Source: Promicromonospora iranensis (lineage in GTDB: Bacteria; Actinomycetota; Actinomycetes; Actinomycetales; Cellulomonadaceae). From it: a DNA stretch of 64,000 nt. The DNA lies in contig NZ_JAJQQP010000002.1 of assembly GCF_028994805.1 (NCBI RefSeq), forward strand, positions 186,001 to 250,000, written 5' to 3'. The position numbers were made by a program, and so were the translations under genes. The notes below the pieces were generated by a model that was not told where the DNA came from, did no database searches, and worked only from the letters and a program-made list of their open reading frames with translations. Shown one piece after another: positions 1 through 7,975 of this stretch; within the stretch, counting starts at the first letter, position 1; each line of letters begins with the position of its first letter.

Positions 1-2
1 TT

Positions 3-584
3 CCCGCCACTGCCGACTGGTTCGACGACATCGCCCGCGTCATCAACCCGACCGGGCGTGAGCAGGCGTGCTGGTGCATGCACTGGCGGGCGCCCGCCAG
101 GGAGGACATCACGACGCGCGGGGCCCGGCTGCGCGAGCTCACCGAGCAGGAGCCGGCCCCAGGAATGCTCGCGTACCTCGTCGCCGCGGGATCCGACGCG
201 GACGTGGCCGGCTGGCTCGGGTTCTCGCGGCGGTCGGACGCCAGACCGTTGCAGCGGTCCCGTGTGCTGCCCGTGGGCGATCCGGAGACCTGGTCCACCA
301 CCTGGGTCTTCCTGTGCGTGACGGTCCGCGCGGGCTTCCGTCGGCAGGGGGTCGCCCAGGCACTGCTCGACGCCGGGGTCGACTACGCCGCCGGTCACGG
401 GGCGACGGCGCTCGACGCGTTCCCGGTCGAGCCCGAGCCCGGCCGCCGGGTGCCGGTGAGCGCAGCCTTCGTCGGCACCGTCGGCATGTTCGAGCGGGCG
501 GGGTTCGACCGGCTGGCGCCCACGGACGCGACGAGCGGCCGGCTGACCCGCTGGCACATGCGGCGCGAGCTCACGCCGGGCTGA
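3..584 (+). CDS. GNAT-family N-acetyltransferase, 5' end missing
   Basis: Open reading frame already open at the left edge; 193 residues are visible. A Cys-Trp-Cys-Met-His-Trp-Arg stretch (visible residues 23-29) followed by a GNAT-like core ('VTVRAGFRRQGVAQALLDAG', where RRQGVA is the acetyl-CoA pyrophosphate-binding loop) and a late 'GMFERAGFDRL' strand are typical of the small acetyltransferases with an N-terminal CWCM signature. The in-frame ATG at 78 is the M of that signature, so it is internal and not the start. Substrate cannot be told. The gene is convergent with the NTF2-like gene that follows, with only about 20 bases between the two stops. Confidence 0.8.
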   Translation, partial: PATADWFDDIARVINPTGREQACWCMHWRAPAREDITTRGARLRELTEQEPAPGMLAYLVAAGSDADVAGWLGFSRRSDARPLQRSRVLPVGDPETWSTTWVFLCVTVRAGFRRQGVAQALLDAGVDYAAGHGATALDAFPVEPEPGRRVPVSAAFVGTVGMFERAGFDRLAPTDATSGRLTRWHMRRELTPG

Positions 585-605
585 TCACCGCCTGCGCGGC
601 GGGTG

Positions 606-1001
606 CTACTCCTCGACCGGAACGACCACGCACAGCTCGAACGTCTCCCGGCCACGGCGGAGCAGGTACCGCACGCGCTCCGCGGTCTCCTCCGCCGCGT
701 TCTCGTCCTTGTAGCTCCAGCGCACGTCGACCCACAGCAAGGTGTCGCCGACCTGCTCGACGGCGCGCACGTCCGGCACGGCGGCGACCAGCCCTTGCTC
801 CCGGTAGGCGGCGAGCATGCCGCCGAGCGCCTCGCGCGCTGCCTCGGCGTCGGGCACGACGAGGGACCGTTCCGCCTCGACCACCACCGACGGGTAGGCG
901 AGGCTCTCGGTCACGGTCTCCAGGTCGCCCGACCCGAGCGCGACACCGTAGTCGACGAAGAACGTGACCAGGTCGTCCTGGTCGTACGGAGTACTGGGCA
1001 T
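606..1001 (-). CDS. SnoaL/NTF2-like small protein
   Basis: 131-residue acidic protein beginning MPSTPYDQDDLVTFF. Its length and pattern (N-terminal helix 'VTFFVDYGVALGSGDLETVT', then 'YPSVVVEAERS' and later strands 'LLWVDVRWSYKDE' and 'ETFELCVVVPV') suit the NTF2-like cone fold (SnoaL or DUF4440 type), which serves as a small-molecule pocket or enzyme; no active-site set is recognisable. The ATG at 1001 is preferred to an ATG 12 codons further up because it follows a GTGAAGG ribosome-binding site at good spacing. It sits alone between a convergent acetyltransferase and the trans-sulfuration enzyme gene. Confidence 0.65.
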   Translation of the reverse strand: MPSTPYDQDDLVTFFVDYGVALGSGDLETVTESLAYPSVVVEAERSLVVPDAEAAREALGGMLAAYREQGLVAAVPDVRAVEQVGDTLLWVDVRWSYKDENAAEETAERVRYLLRRGRETFELCVVVPVEE

Positions 1002-1070
1002 GCCTTCACCGTAGGCGGACACCAGGCTCCGCACCACGCCGCGTCTCGCACCACGCCGCCTCGCCGAGTC

Positions 1071-2231
1071 TCAACGCGTGGGTTGGTCGAGCGCCTCGGA
1101 CAGGTCGGTCCAGAGGTCCTCGACGTCCTCCAGGCCGACCGACAGGCGAACCAGGTCGGGGGAGATGCCCGCGTCCTTGCGGGCGACCTCCTCCATGATC
1201 CGGTGCGTCAGGGAAGCCGGGTGCTGGATCAGGCTGTCCACGCTGCCCAGGCTCACCGCGGGGGTGATCAGGCGGACGGCGGCGACCAGGGCCACGGGGT
1301 CGACGGACGTCTCGAACGACACCATCGCACCGCCCAGGCTGGGGTAGTGCACCCGCGTCACCCGGTGGTGGGCGGCCAGCCGGCGGGCCAGCTCCGCTGC
1401 CGTGGCCGACGCCGCGCGCACGCGCACCGGGAGCGTCGCCAGCCCGCGCAGGAGCTCGTAGCCCGCCATCGGGTGCAGCATGCCGCCGGTGACGAACCGG
1501 ACCTGCCGCAGCCGCCGGGCGAAGTCCTCCGCGCAGGCGATGACGCCGCCCATCACGTCGCCGTGCCCGCCCAGGTACTTGGTGGCGCTGTGCAGCACGA
1601 GGCTCGCCCCGAGCGTCAGCGGACGCTGCAGCACCGGCGTGGCGAACGTGTTGTCCACCAGGAGGGGTACCGGGCCGCAGGCGTCGGCCAGGGCGCGCAG
1701 GTCGACCTCGGTGAGGGTGGGGTTGGCAGGGCTCTCGACGACGACCAGCCCGGTCCGGTCCGTGATGGCCGATGCCACCTCGTCGGGTGTCGCCCACGTC
1801 ACCGAGTTGCCGAGCAGGCCGGACTCGAGCAGGTGGTCCGTGGTGCCGTACAGCGGCCGCACACCGACCACCTCCGGCTTGCCCGCCGTGACCTGGGCCA
1901 GCAGGCAGGCCGACAGGGCGGCCATGCCGCTCGCGAACGCGACGGCGGACTCCGCGCCCTCGAGCTCGGCGAGCGCGGTCTCGAAACGGCGCACCGTCGG
2001 GTTCGCGACGCGGCCGTAGACGGGCGGGCCGCCGTCGTCGTGCCCCGCCGCGAACTCGTCCAGGCGCTCGGCCTCGCCGACCACGTCGTACGACGGGTAG
2101 GTGGTGGACAGGTCGATGGGCGGGGCGTGCAGGCCCAGGGCGGCCAGGTCGTCCTTGCCGGCGTGGACGGCGCGCGTGTTCCAGGAGTGTGTCGTGGTCC
2201 GGGAGTGCGTGCTCCCTGAAGGCATGGTCAT
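1071..2231 (-). CDS. Cys/Met metabolism PLP enzyme (trans-sulfuration family)
   Basis: 386-residue fold-type I PLP enzyme of the cystathionine gamma-synthase / gamma-lyase / methionine gamma-lyase family. Visible family marks: 'YGRVANPTVRRFE' (71-84), 'ASGMAA' (100-105), 'PLYGTT' (127-131, Tyr129 stacking on PLP), 'LVDNTFATP' (Asp193) and the Schiff-base lysine Lys218 in 'SATKYLGGHGD'. The C-terminal 'VRLSVGLEDVEDLW' is canonical. The divergent Lrp-type regulator is the arrangement seen with methionine gamma-lyase genes, so Met or Cys breakdown is favoured, but the Cys typical of methionine gamma-lyase after LYG is Thr here and the exact reaction is open. About 16 residues usually found between the YPGL and GGMxSFE motifs are absent near residue 299. 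Confidence 0.85.
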   Translation of the reverse strand: MTMPSGSTHSRTTTHSWNTRAVHAGKDDLAALGLHAPPIDLSTTYPSYDVVGEAERLDEFAAGHDDGGPPVYGRVANPTVRRFETALAELEGAESAVAFASGMAALSACLLAQVTAGKPEVVGVRPLYGTTDHLLESGLLGNSVTWATPDEVASAITDRTGLVVVESPANPTLTEVDLRALADACGPVPLLVDNTFATPVLQRPLTLGASLVLHSATKYLGGHGDVMGGVIACAEDFARRLRQVRFVTGGMLHPMAGYELLRGLATLPVRVRAASATAAELARRLAAHHRVTRVHYPSLGGAMVSFETSVDPVALVAAVRLITPAVSLGSVDSLIQHPASLTHRIMEEVARKDAGISPDLVRLSVGLEDVEDLWTDLSEALDQPTR

Positions 2232-2290
2232 GGAGGACTATCGGCATCCGAGAGGGCTCATACCGGTCAGGCATGCTAGAAATTCGGCCT

Positions 2291-2761
2291 ATGGGCCAGA
2301 ACGTGATCCTGGATTCGGTAGATCGTGCGCTGCTGGACGAGCTGCAGAAGGACGGCCGCCTCTCCAACAAGGCGCTCGCGCAGCGGGTGGGCGTCGCGCC
2401 GTCGACGTGTCTGGCCCGTACGCAGCGGCTGCAGAACGCCGGGGTGATCCGCGGCTACCGTGCCGAGATCGACCCGGCCGCCGTCGGCCGCGGGCTGCAG
2501 GCCATGCTGATGGTGCGGCTCACCACCCACTCCCGGCCCCTGCTGGGCCCCTTCGTCGAGTGGGTCCGGCAGCTCCCGCAGACGCGAGCCGTGCACCACG
2601 TCTCCGGTCCCGACGACTTCCTGATCCATGTGGCCTGCGTCGACACCGACGAGCTGCAGCGCCTGGTCCTCGATCTCACGGCCCGCGGTGAGGTGGGCCG
2701 CGTGCAGACCGATCTCGTGTTCTCCTCCTGGACCTGCGGTCCGGTCACCCCGGCGGAGTGA
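2291..2761 (+). CDS. Lrp/AsnC-family transcriptional regulator
   Basis: 156 residues: N-terminal winged helix ('LDSVDRALLDELQKDGRLS', 'KALAQRVGVAPSTCLARTQR') followed by a ligand-binding RAM/ACT-like domain ('GLQAMLMVRLTTHSRPLL' and 'DFLIHVACVDTDELQRLVLD'). Such proteins sense amino acids and usually control the adjacent gene, here the divergent trans-sulfuration enzyme 59 bases away. The ATG at 2291 gives the standard Lrp N-terminus; an in-frame ATG at 2273 is possible. Neither has a strong ribosome-binding site, so a near-leaderless message is plausible. A weak Lrp-box-like stretch (TAGAAATTCGGCCTA) overlaps the start. The gene ends before a long hairpin at 2818-2871. Confidence 0.88.
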   Translation: MGQNVILDSVDRALLDELQKDGRLSNKALAQRVGVAPSTCLARTQRLQNAGVIRGYRAEIDPAAVGRGLQAMLMVRLTTHSRPLLGPFVEWVRQLPQTRAVHHVSGPDDFLIHVACVDTDELQRLVLDLTARGEVGRVQTDLVFSSWTCGPVTPAE

Positions 2762-2817
2762 CCGGACCGACGGAACGATCGAGGGCGGTCGGTCGAGGGC
2801 GGCCGGTATCGCCCTTC

Positions 2818-2871
2818 GAGGTCTAAGTTTCTCCGCTCTGAATCGCTTCAGAACGGAGAAACTTAGACCTC
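2818..2871. terminator. Long bidirectional hairpin terminator
   Basis: Two 25-base arms (2818-2842 and 2847-2871) pair with a single mismatch around a TCGC loop. It lies between the convergent Lrp gene and RIO-kinase gene, so it can stop transcription from both sides. The arms are visibly poorer in G+C than the flanks and there is no U tract, as is common for actinobacterial terminators. Confidence 0.8.
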
Positions 2872-2940
2872 AAAGAGGAGCGGCAGCAGCGGGGGGCAGC
2901 GGGGGCCGGGGCAGGCGCGGGCGGGGGTCGGGAGTCGGCG

Positions 2941-4032
2941 TCAGAAGGCCTGGGCCAGCAGGTCGGCGAACAGCGCGTCCGCGTCGACGTCCAGGCCGCG
3001 GGCCGTGAACCAGGCGCACACGGTGCGGCAGTCCCGCAGCAGCACCTCGCTCGCGAAGGGGTTGGACGCGAGGTCCACGACCTGCGGCAGGTCGATGATG
3101 ACCAGCCGCTCGCCGTCGGCCAGGATGTTGTACGGCGACAGGTCGCCGTGCGCGAAACCGAGCCGGGCCAGCACACCCATCCCGCCCGTCAGCTGCTCCC
3201 AGTACGACTCGAGCAGATCGTCCGACGGGCGCTCCCGGGTCAGCCGCGGCGCGGCGACGGCCTGGACGCGGCCCGCCTCGTCGGACACCTCGGTCCCGAT
3301 GAACTCCATGAGCACCTCGGTGCCGTCGATCTGTACCGGGTAGGGCACCGGAGCACCGGCCGACCAGAGATCGCGCAGGGCGACGAACTCGGCGTCGGCC
3401 CACTGGGTGGCCGAGACCGCACGGCCCCACGCGGACTTGCGGTCCTCCATGGCGCGCTGGTCACGTGTGCGGCGCGTCCGGCGCCCCTCGGTGTACTCGG
3501 TGCCGCGGTGGAACTGCCCGTGCTCGAGGCTGCGGTACCGCTTGGCCACGAGGAGACAGCGCTCGGCCTGGTCCGACGGCGCGTCGCCGGCGGGTAGGCC
3601 GCCGTCCGGTCCGCGGTCGGACGGCGTGACCCCGCCCGGCGGTACCGCACGTTCCAGCAGGAAGGCGTCCGCCTCCTTGCCCGTCTTGAGGATGCCGAGC
3701 TCGGTGTCGAGCGCGGCGTCCCGGGTGACCACCCACCCGGGCACGGGATCGGGCCCGCGCTGACCCTTGGCGACGGAACGCCAGGTGGACCAGCGCTGCC
3801 CCGGCCCGGGCTCGCTCGGGTCGGCCTGCCTCGGGTCGGCGTGAGCGGCACCGGAGTCGACGGCGTCCACCCCGAGCGCGCTCGGGTGCGGACCCTCCAG
3901 GTCCTCACGGCCGACCCGGGCGCGTCGGTTCGCGGCCAGCTCGTCAGGGGTCGGCCGGGCGCTGTACTGCTTGGTGGTCCTCTTCGCGGCCTGGACCAGG
4001 AGGGACTTCGGTGTTTCGGGAAAATGGGGCAA
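2941..4032 (-). CDS. RIO-type (RIO1-like) atypical serine kinase
   Basis: 363-residue protein with a RIO kinase domain in its C-terminal two thirds. The catalytic loop is 'HGDLSPYNIL' (His295, Asp297, Asn302) and the metal-binding motif 'IIDLPQ' (Asp314), the RIO replacement for DFG. 'GILKTGKEADAFLLE' is the ATP-binding loop and 'VAKRY' supplies the ATP lysine. An Arg/Lys-rich stretch around 'TEGRRTRRTRDQRAMEDRK' is where RIO1 proteins have their flexible loop. Bacterial RIO kinases have no settled target; eukaryotic and archaeal ones act in ribosome maturation. The start is a TTG at 4032, chosen because AAGGAG lies 7 bases upstream. A 23-codon reading frame with its own strong ribosome-binding site lies just upstream. 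Confidence 0.88.
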   Translation of the reverse strand: MPHFPETPKSLLVQAAKRTTKQYSARPTPDELAANRRARVGREDLEGPHPSALGVDAVDSGAAHADPRQADPSEPGPGQRWSTWRSVAKGQRGPDPVPGWVVTRDAALDTELGILKTGKEADAFLLERAVPPGGVTPSDRGPDGGLPAGDAPSDQAERCLLVAKRYRSLEHGQFHRGTEYTEGRRTRRTRDQRAMEDRKSAWGRAVSATQWADAEFVALRDLWSAGAPVPYPVQIDGTEVLMEFIGTEVSDEAGRVQAVAAPRLTRERPSDDLLESYWEQLTGGMGVLARLGFAHGDLSPYNILADGERLVIIDLPQVVDLASNPFASEVLLRDCRTVCAWFTARGLDVDADALFADLLAQAF

Positions 4033-4065
4033 GACGGTGCTCCTTGATGCTGGAGCACGACCGGG

Positions 4066-4137
4066 TCAGTTCCGGGTGCTCCTGGTGACAGTGGCGTCTG
4101 CTGCCACGGAGGCAGCTGCGCGAACGACGTCGTCCAT
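4066..4137 (-). CDS. Possible 23-residue leader peptide or small protein
   Basis: Short frame starting MDDVVRAAASVAADATVTR, 23 residues, with one of the best ribosome-binding sites in the window (GGAAGGAGGCAGTC then ATG). It ends 33 bases before the TTG start of the RIO kinase gene on the same strand, which fits an upstream leader or a co-transcribed small protein. No family is recognised and the composition is simple, so coding status rests on the ribosome-binding site and position only. Confidence 0.35.
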   Translation of the reverse strand: MDDVVRAAASVAADATVTRSTRN

Positions 4138-4156
4138 GACTGCCTCCTTCCTGTCC

Positions 4157-4171
4157 GCACTCCCGGAGTGC
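4157..4171. promoter_or_regulatory. Perfect 15-base palindrome upstream of the leader frame
   Basis: GCACTCC-C-GGAGTGC is a perfect inverted repeat about 20 bases upstream of the small frame that precedes the RIO kinase. It could be an operator or a small RNA stem. The 4172-4312 stretch between it and the kinase-membrane gene end shows no other recognisable gene. Confidence 0.3.
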
Positions 4172-4312
4172 CTGGCCCCGACCGCATCGGCCGGGGATCC
4201 TGCTACCTGCGTTGGCCGGTCATCAAGCGCCTCGAAGAGCAGGCTCGGTGACCGTGCGACGAGCATGGCACGACCGCGTCGCGGACCGCACCTGTTTTTC
4301 CTGGGGCTGCGG

Positions 4313-6607
4313 TCAGTTCCAGGGCAGAGCGTTCTCGATCGACTCCCAGACCGAGTCGCGCACGTCCTCGGTGGTGTCCTGGACGCCCTGCTCGAGGTCG
4401 TCCTGGATCTGCTCCCGCTGCTGCTCGAACGAGTCGCGCGCGTCCTGCGTCACCTGCTGGGCGTAGCCGACCGCACCCTGCACGGCGATCACGATCACCC
4501 ACACCACGACGACGAGCCAGAACGGCCACGTACGCCCACCGCGGCGCCTCCGCACCGCCCGGAAGAGGCCCACGAAGGCAGAGGTCACGATGCCGAGCAG
4601 CGGGATCGACAGCTCGGCCATGCGGGGCAGCCAGACCGGGTCGAGGCTGAGCGTGGACACCGCGAGGCCGCCGAGCGCCGCGAACAGCGGCAGGCCGGCC
4701 GCACTGGGCATGGCGTCGAAACCCGGGACGAGGCGCACCAGCTGGTAGAGCGCGAGAGCGAGCAGCACGCGCGGGACCCAGCCGATGATGGTCGCCAGGA
4801 CGCCCAGGCCACCTCCGGAGCCGCGCCGGTCCGCATCCCGGCCGGTGTCGTTCGGGCCGGCACCGTCGTCGCGTCGCGCGGTCGGCCCTGGGGCCCCGGC
4901 CGGCTGAGCCGGGGGCTGGACGGGCGACTGCGGCGGGGTGCCCGGCTGCGTGCCCGTGGAAGACATCGGGCGCTGCGCCGGGGCGGGTGTCGGTGTGGGC
5001 ACCGGTGCGGTGCGTGCGCCGGGCGCCGGACCCGGGCGGAACGCGGGCGCCACCTGCGTGGCCTGCTGGTTCGTCAGGGGTGCCATGCGCTGGGCCGGGT
5101 GGCTCGACTGCCTGCGGGGCGGGGGCGTCGCCGTCGGGCTGCCAGGGAGCGGCAGGCCGTGGCGCCGGCGGTAGGCGATCCAGCCGTCGAACGTGTCCTG
5201 GTACCCCTCGGGCGTGAAGGCGGGGGCCCAGCGCATCGCCGCCCACAGGTAGTCCTTGATCTCGGCGGGCGCCCGCCCACCGGCTCTCTGCGGCCCGACG
5301 GCGGCCAGGTACGTGGAGATGACCTCCTCGGCGGCGCCGTCGAACCCGTCGCCGTGCACCTGGTGCAGGCGGCCCATGAGCTGCTGGTCGTAGACCAGGT
5401 TGGTGATGGGCTCGCCCTGCCGTACCGGGTTGCTCACGAGCACGCTGGCCGCCGTGACGGTGGCCGCGGCGGCCCCGCTGCCGGTGAGGACCTCGGTGAC
5501 GAGGCCGCGCTCGATGGTCGTGACGCCCGCGGCGGCGAGCAGCGCCGGGTCCAGCGCCGCGCTGTCGTTCGCGAGCTGGGCCACGGTGCGGGACAGGTTG
5601 TGCAGCGGTGGGCGGTCCTCGGGCCGGTGCCGGGTCATTGCGAGGACGAGCGGGAGCAGCCGGGGGTCCACCGGTCCGATGTCGGCCGCCGTCAGGTCGC
5701 GCCCTGCGAAGTTGAGGTCGTTGGGCAGCACGCCGGTGGCGAGGAAGATCAGCAGCAGGCCCAGGCTGTACACGTCGGAGCGGGCGTGCGGCTTGCGCAC
5801 GAACAGCTCGGGCGCCATGTACGAGATGGTGCCGGCGGCGTGCGTCGAGGTGGTGGTGCCGTGCCCCTTGGCGATGCCGAGGTCGATGAGCACGTACCGG
5901 TCGGGCGCGGCGATGATGTTCGCCGGCTTCACGTCCCGGTGCAGGAAGTGCTCCTCCTGGAGCACCGCGAGGGCGTCGAGCACGTCGTCCGCCACGCGCA
6001 GCACGTCCCGCAGCGGCAGCGGCCCGTCCGCGGCCACTCGCTGGGACAGGGTGGGGCCCGGCACGAGCTCCATGGCGAACCACGGTGTCGGCGACTGCAG
6101 GTCGGCCGTGACGAGCCGCGGGAACCCGCGCCCACCCAGCCGCTCCAGCAGCGCGGCCTCGCCGACGAACCGGTCCAGCGAGCCGGACTCGGAGTTGGTG
6201 AGCACCTTGAGTGCTACCTCGCCGCCGGGCCCCGTGGCCCGGTAGACGTGCGCGAACCCGCCGTGGCCGAGCGAGCCGACCAGCTGGTACGGGCCGAGCA
6301 CCTCGCCGGTGGCCGGGATGCGCTGGGCGGTTCCCTGTCCCGTGCGGGGACCGGGATCGCCCTGCCGGACCGAGGGCGCTCCGACGGCGCGCGACCCCGC
6401 CGTGTGCGACCCGACCGGGTGGCCGGCACCGGAGGGCTGCACGGCCTGCGTCGGCGCCGTCGGCGGTGGGGCCATCGCGGTCGGCCCGGCCGGCGTCACC
6501 ACCCGCGTGGGCGACGGCGGCGGAGGGACGGCGGCGGCCTGTCCGCCACCCCGGGCCGGTGGGCCGGCGGGGGGTAGGGCCGTCGTGCGGGTGGTCTCGT
6601 CGGACAA
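4313..6607 (-). CDS. Membrane-anchored Ser/Thr protein kinase with paralogous C-terminal membrane module
   Basis: 764 residues. Order: Pro/Ala-rich N-terminus (about 10-100); protein kinase domain about 105-345 with glycine loop 'GSLGHGGFAHVY', ATP lysine in 'VALKVL' (Lys134), catalytic loop 'HRDVKPANI' (223-231), metal motif 'DLG' in place of DFG (242-244) and 'MAPEL' (264-268); an unassigned region with 'DYLWAAMRWAPAFTPEGYQ'; a Pro/Ala-rich linker; and a C-terminal membrane module about 602-764 with three hydrophobic segments and an acidic coiled-coil-like tail. That last module is repeated in the next gene (6709-7809). The start is TTG at 6607, 7 bases after GAGGAG. The kinase looks catalytically intact. 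Tail topology and target are unknown. It likely shares a transcript with the upstream membrane-protein gene. Confidence 0.9.
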   Translation of the reverse strand: MSDETTRTTALPPAGPPARGGGQAAAVPPPPSPTRVVTPAGPTAMAPPPTAPTQAVQPSGAGHPVGSHTAGSRAVGAPSVRQGDPGPRTGQGTAQRIPATGEVLGPYQLVGSLGHGGFAHVYRATGPGGEVALKVLTNSESGSLDRFVGEAALLERLGGRGFPRLVTADLQSPTPWFAMELVPGPTLSQRVAADGPLPLRDVLRVADDVLDALAVLQEEHFLHRDVKPANIIAAPDRYVLIDLGIAKGHGTTTSTHAAGTISYMAPELFVRKPHARSDVYSLGLLLIFLATGVLPNDLNFAGRDLTAADIGPVDPRLLPLVLAMTRHRPEDRPPLHNLSRTVAQLANDSAALDPALLAAAGVTTIERGLVTEVLTGSGAAAATVTAASVLVSNPVRQGEPITNLVYDQQLMGRLHQVHGDGFDGAAEEVISTYLAAVGPQRAGGRAPAEIKDYLWAAMRWAPAFTPEGYQDTFDGWIAYRRRHGLPLPGSPTATPPPRRQSSHPAQRMAPLTNQQATQVAPAFRPGPAPGARTAPVPTPTPAPAQRPMSSTGTQPGTPPQSPVQPPAQPAGAPGPTARRDDGAGPNDTGRDADRRGSGGGLGVLATIIGWVPRVLLALALYQLVRLVPGFDAMPSAAGLPLFAALGGLAVSTLSLDPVWLPRMAELSIPLLGIVTSAFVGLFRAVRRRRGGRTWPFWLVVVVWVIVIAVQGAVGYAQQVTQDARDSFEQQREQIQDDLEQGVQDTTEDVRDSVWESIENALPWN

Positions 6608-6708
6608 GCAAGGACTCCTCAGGAGGGCACCGGAACTTCCGGCTGGACCAGAGGAAATCTATCAGCGACCCGCCGCGCCGGTCCGCAAGGAGCCCGAGCT
6701 GTGACCTG

Positions 6709-7809
6709 TCAGCCGTTCCCGCCGGGCAGGGCGTCCTCGAGCTGCTCGGTCGCGTTCTGCCTGGCATCTTCCATGCCCTGCTCGACCTCCTGCTCGACCG
6801 ACTCCCGGGCGTCCTGCTTCGCGTCCTCGACGCTCTCGTCCACCGAGTTCTGGACGTCCTGCTGGATGTTCTCGGTGGCGTCCTGGGCATAGCCGACGAT
6901 GCCGCCGACGGCGAACACCACGATCCAGGCGATGATCACGAGCCCGTAGGGCCAGACCGCGAGCGACGTGTTCAGCGAACGGATCGTGTTGAGGAGCCCG
7001 GCGAGCGCTATGCCGAGCGCCGGGATCGTCAGGTTGGCGGCCTGGTCGGACCACTCGGGATTGAGGTTGAGCATGCCGAGCACACCGTCGCCGATGCCGC
7101 GGAACAGCGGGAACTGCGAGACGTCGGGCATGACGTCGAAGCCCGGGATCAGCCGGACGAGCTGGTAGACGCTCAACGCGAGCAGGATCCGGGGGATCCA
7201 CGCCAGGACCGCGCCCGCCGCAGAGCCGCCACCGGGGGAGTCGGCGTCCCGCTCCCGGCGCGGTGCCGGCGGCGTCGGCTGGGGTGCCTGAGGGCTGTAG
7301 CCCTGGTCATAGGGCGGCTGGCTACCCGGCAGCTGACCCGGCTGGTGCTGGCCCGGCTGCCCGTAGCCCGGCTGCTGGCCGTGGGCCTGCGTCGGCTGGC
7401 CGTAGGCGGCCTGCCCCTGTCCGTAGCCCGGCTCGCCCGGAAACGCGCCCGGCGGTTGCGCCTGCGTGGGCTGCCCGGTCTCGTACGGGCGGTACGGCCG
7501 GGCCGGGGGCGGGGTGGTGGCCCGGAAGTCGCGGCCCGGGTCGCCGCCCTGCTGGGGCATTCCCGACGGCGGCAGCACCTGCGTCTGGTCGCCGTACCCC
7601 GCGTTCCCCTGGGGCGTGCCGACCGGGGGCATCATCTGCGTCCGGTCGCCGTAGCCCGCGCCACCCTGGACCGCGTCCATCCGCTGCGTGGAGGCATACG
7701 ATGACTGCGCGCCCGGCTGCGTACCCGGGCGATCCGGGCGAGCGGGCGGCCGCTGGATCTGCGTAGGGTCGTCCGCCGGAGGGATTCGGCGGGTGGGCTC
7801 GTCGGACAC
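6709..7809 (-). CDS. Gln/Pro/Gly-rich membrane protein, paralogous to the kinase C-terminus
   Basis: 366 residues. Residues 1-195 are a low-complexity cytoplasmic-type segment rich in Pro, Gln, Gly, Tyr and Thr (for example 'GYGQPGQHQPGQLPG'). Residues about 199-366 are a membrane module: hydrophobic segments at 'IPRILLALSVYQLVRLIPGF', around 'IPALGIALAGLLNTI' and at 'GLVIIAWIVVFAVGG', then a charged helical tail with repeated 'ESVEDAKQDARESVEQEVEQ' patterning. The module matches the C-terminus of the adjacent kinase nearly motif for motif (YQLVRLxPGFDxMP, then a PLF motif, IPxLGI, VGYAQ). The start is GTG at 7809 after GAGGAG at 7 bases, and the N-termini of both proteins begin V/MSDE-T-R. 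Function is unknown. The long unsplit frame reaching 8547 is antisense to the ATPase gene and not used. Confidence 0.8.
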   Translation of the reverse strand: MSDEPTRRIPPADDPTQIQRPPARPDRPGTQPGAQSSYASTQRMDAVQGGAGYGDRTQMMPPVGTPQGNAGYGDQTQVLPPSGMPQQGGDPGRDFRATTPPPARPYRPYETGQPTQAQPPGAFPGEPGYGQGQAAYGQPTQAHGQQPGYGQPGQHQPGQLPGSQPPYDQGYSPQAPQPTPPAPRRERDADSPGGGSAAGAVLAWIPRILLALSVYQLVRLIPGFDVMPDVSQFPLFRGIGDGVLGMLNLNPEWSDQAANLTIPALGIALAGLLNTIRSLNTSLAVWPYGLVIIAWIVVFAVGGIVGYAQDATENIQQDVQNSVDESVEDAKQDARESVEQEVEQGMEDARQNATEQLEDALPGGNG

Positions 7810-7975
7810 GCGGAGGCTCCTCGGTTGTGGTCCCGGTTTCGACAGCTGTTTGCGCGAGAACCTACCAGGTGGGGTGATTGCCCCGTTGGGCTGGCCAGGC
7901 GGGCGAACATGTCCGACCCTTGCTTCGGGGGCGAACCACGCGATGCCGCCTACCCAGGAACTTCGGAGGAAACGC

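Noticed and set aside
603-2219. Long plus-strand open frame over the NTF2-like and trans-sulfuration genes
   Set aside because: It is antisense to two well-supported genes and its protein is Arg/Gly/Asp-rich without family motifs.
2232-2290. Strong Lrp box in the divergent promoter
   Set aside because: The best match to the Lrp consensus has only about ten of fifteen positions, so it is mentioned but not scored as a site.
3971-6577. Plus-strand frame of 868 codons over the kinase gene
   Set aside because: Shadow of the kinase gene; the minus-strand protein has intact kinase motifs.
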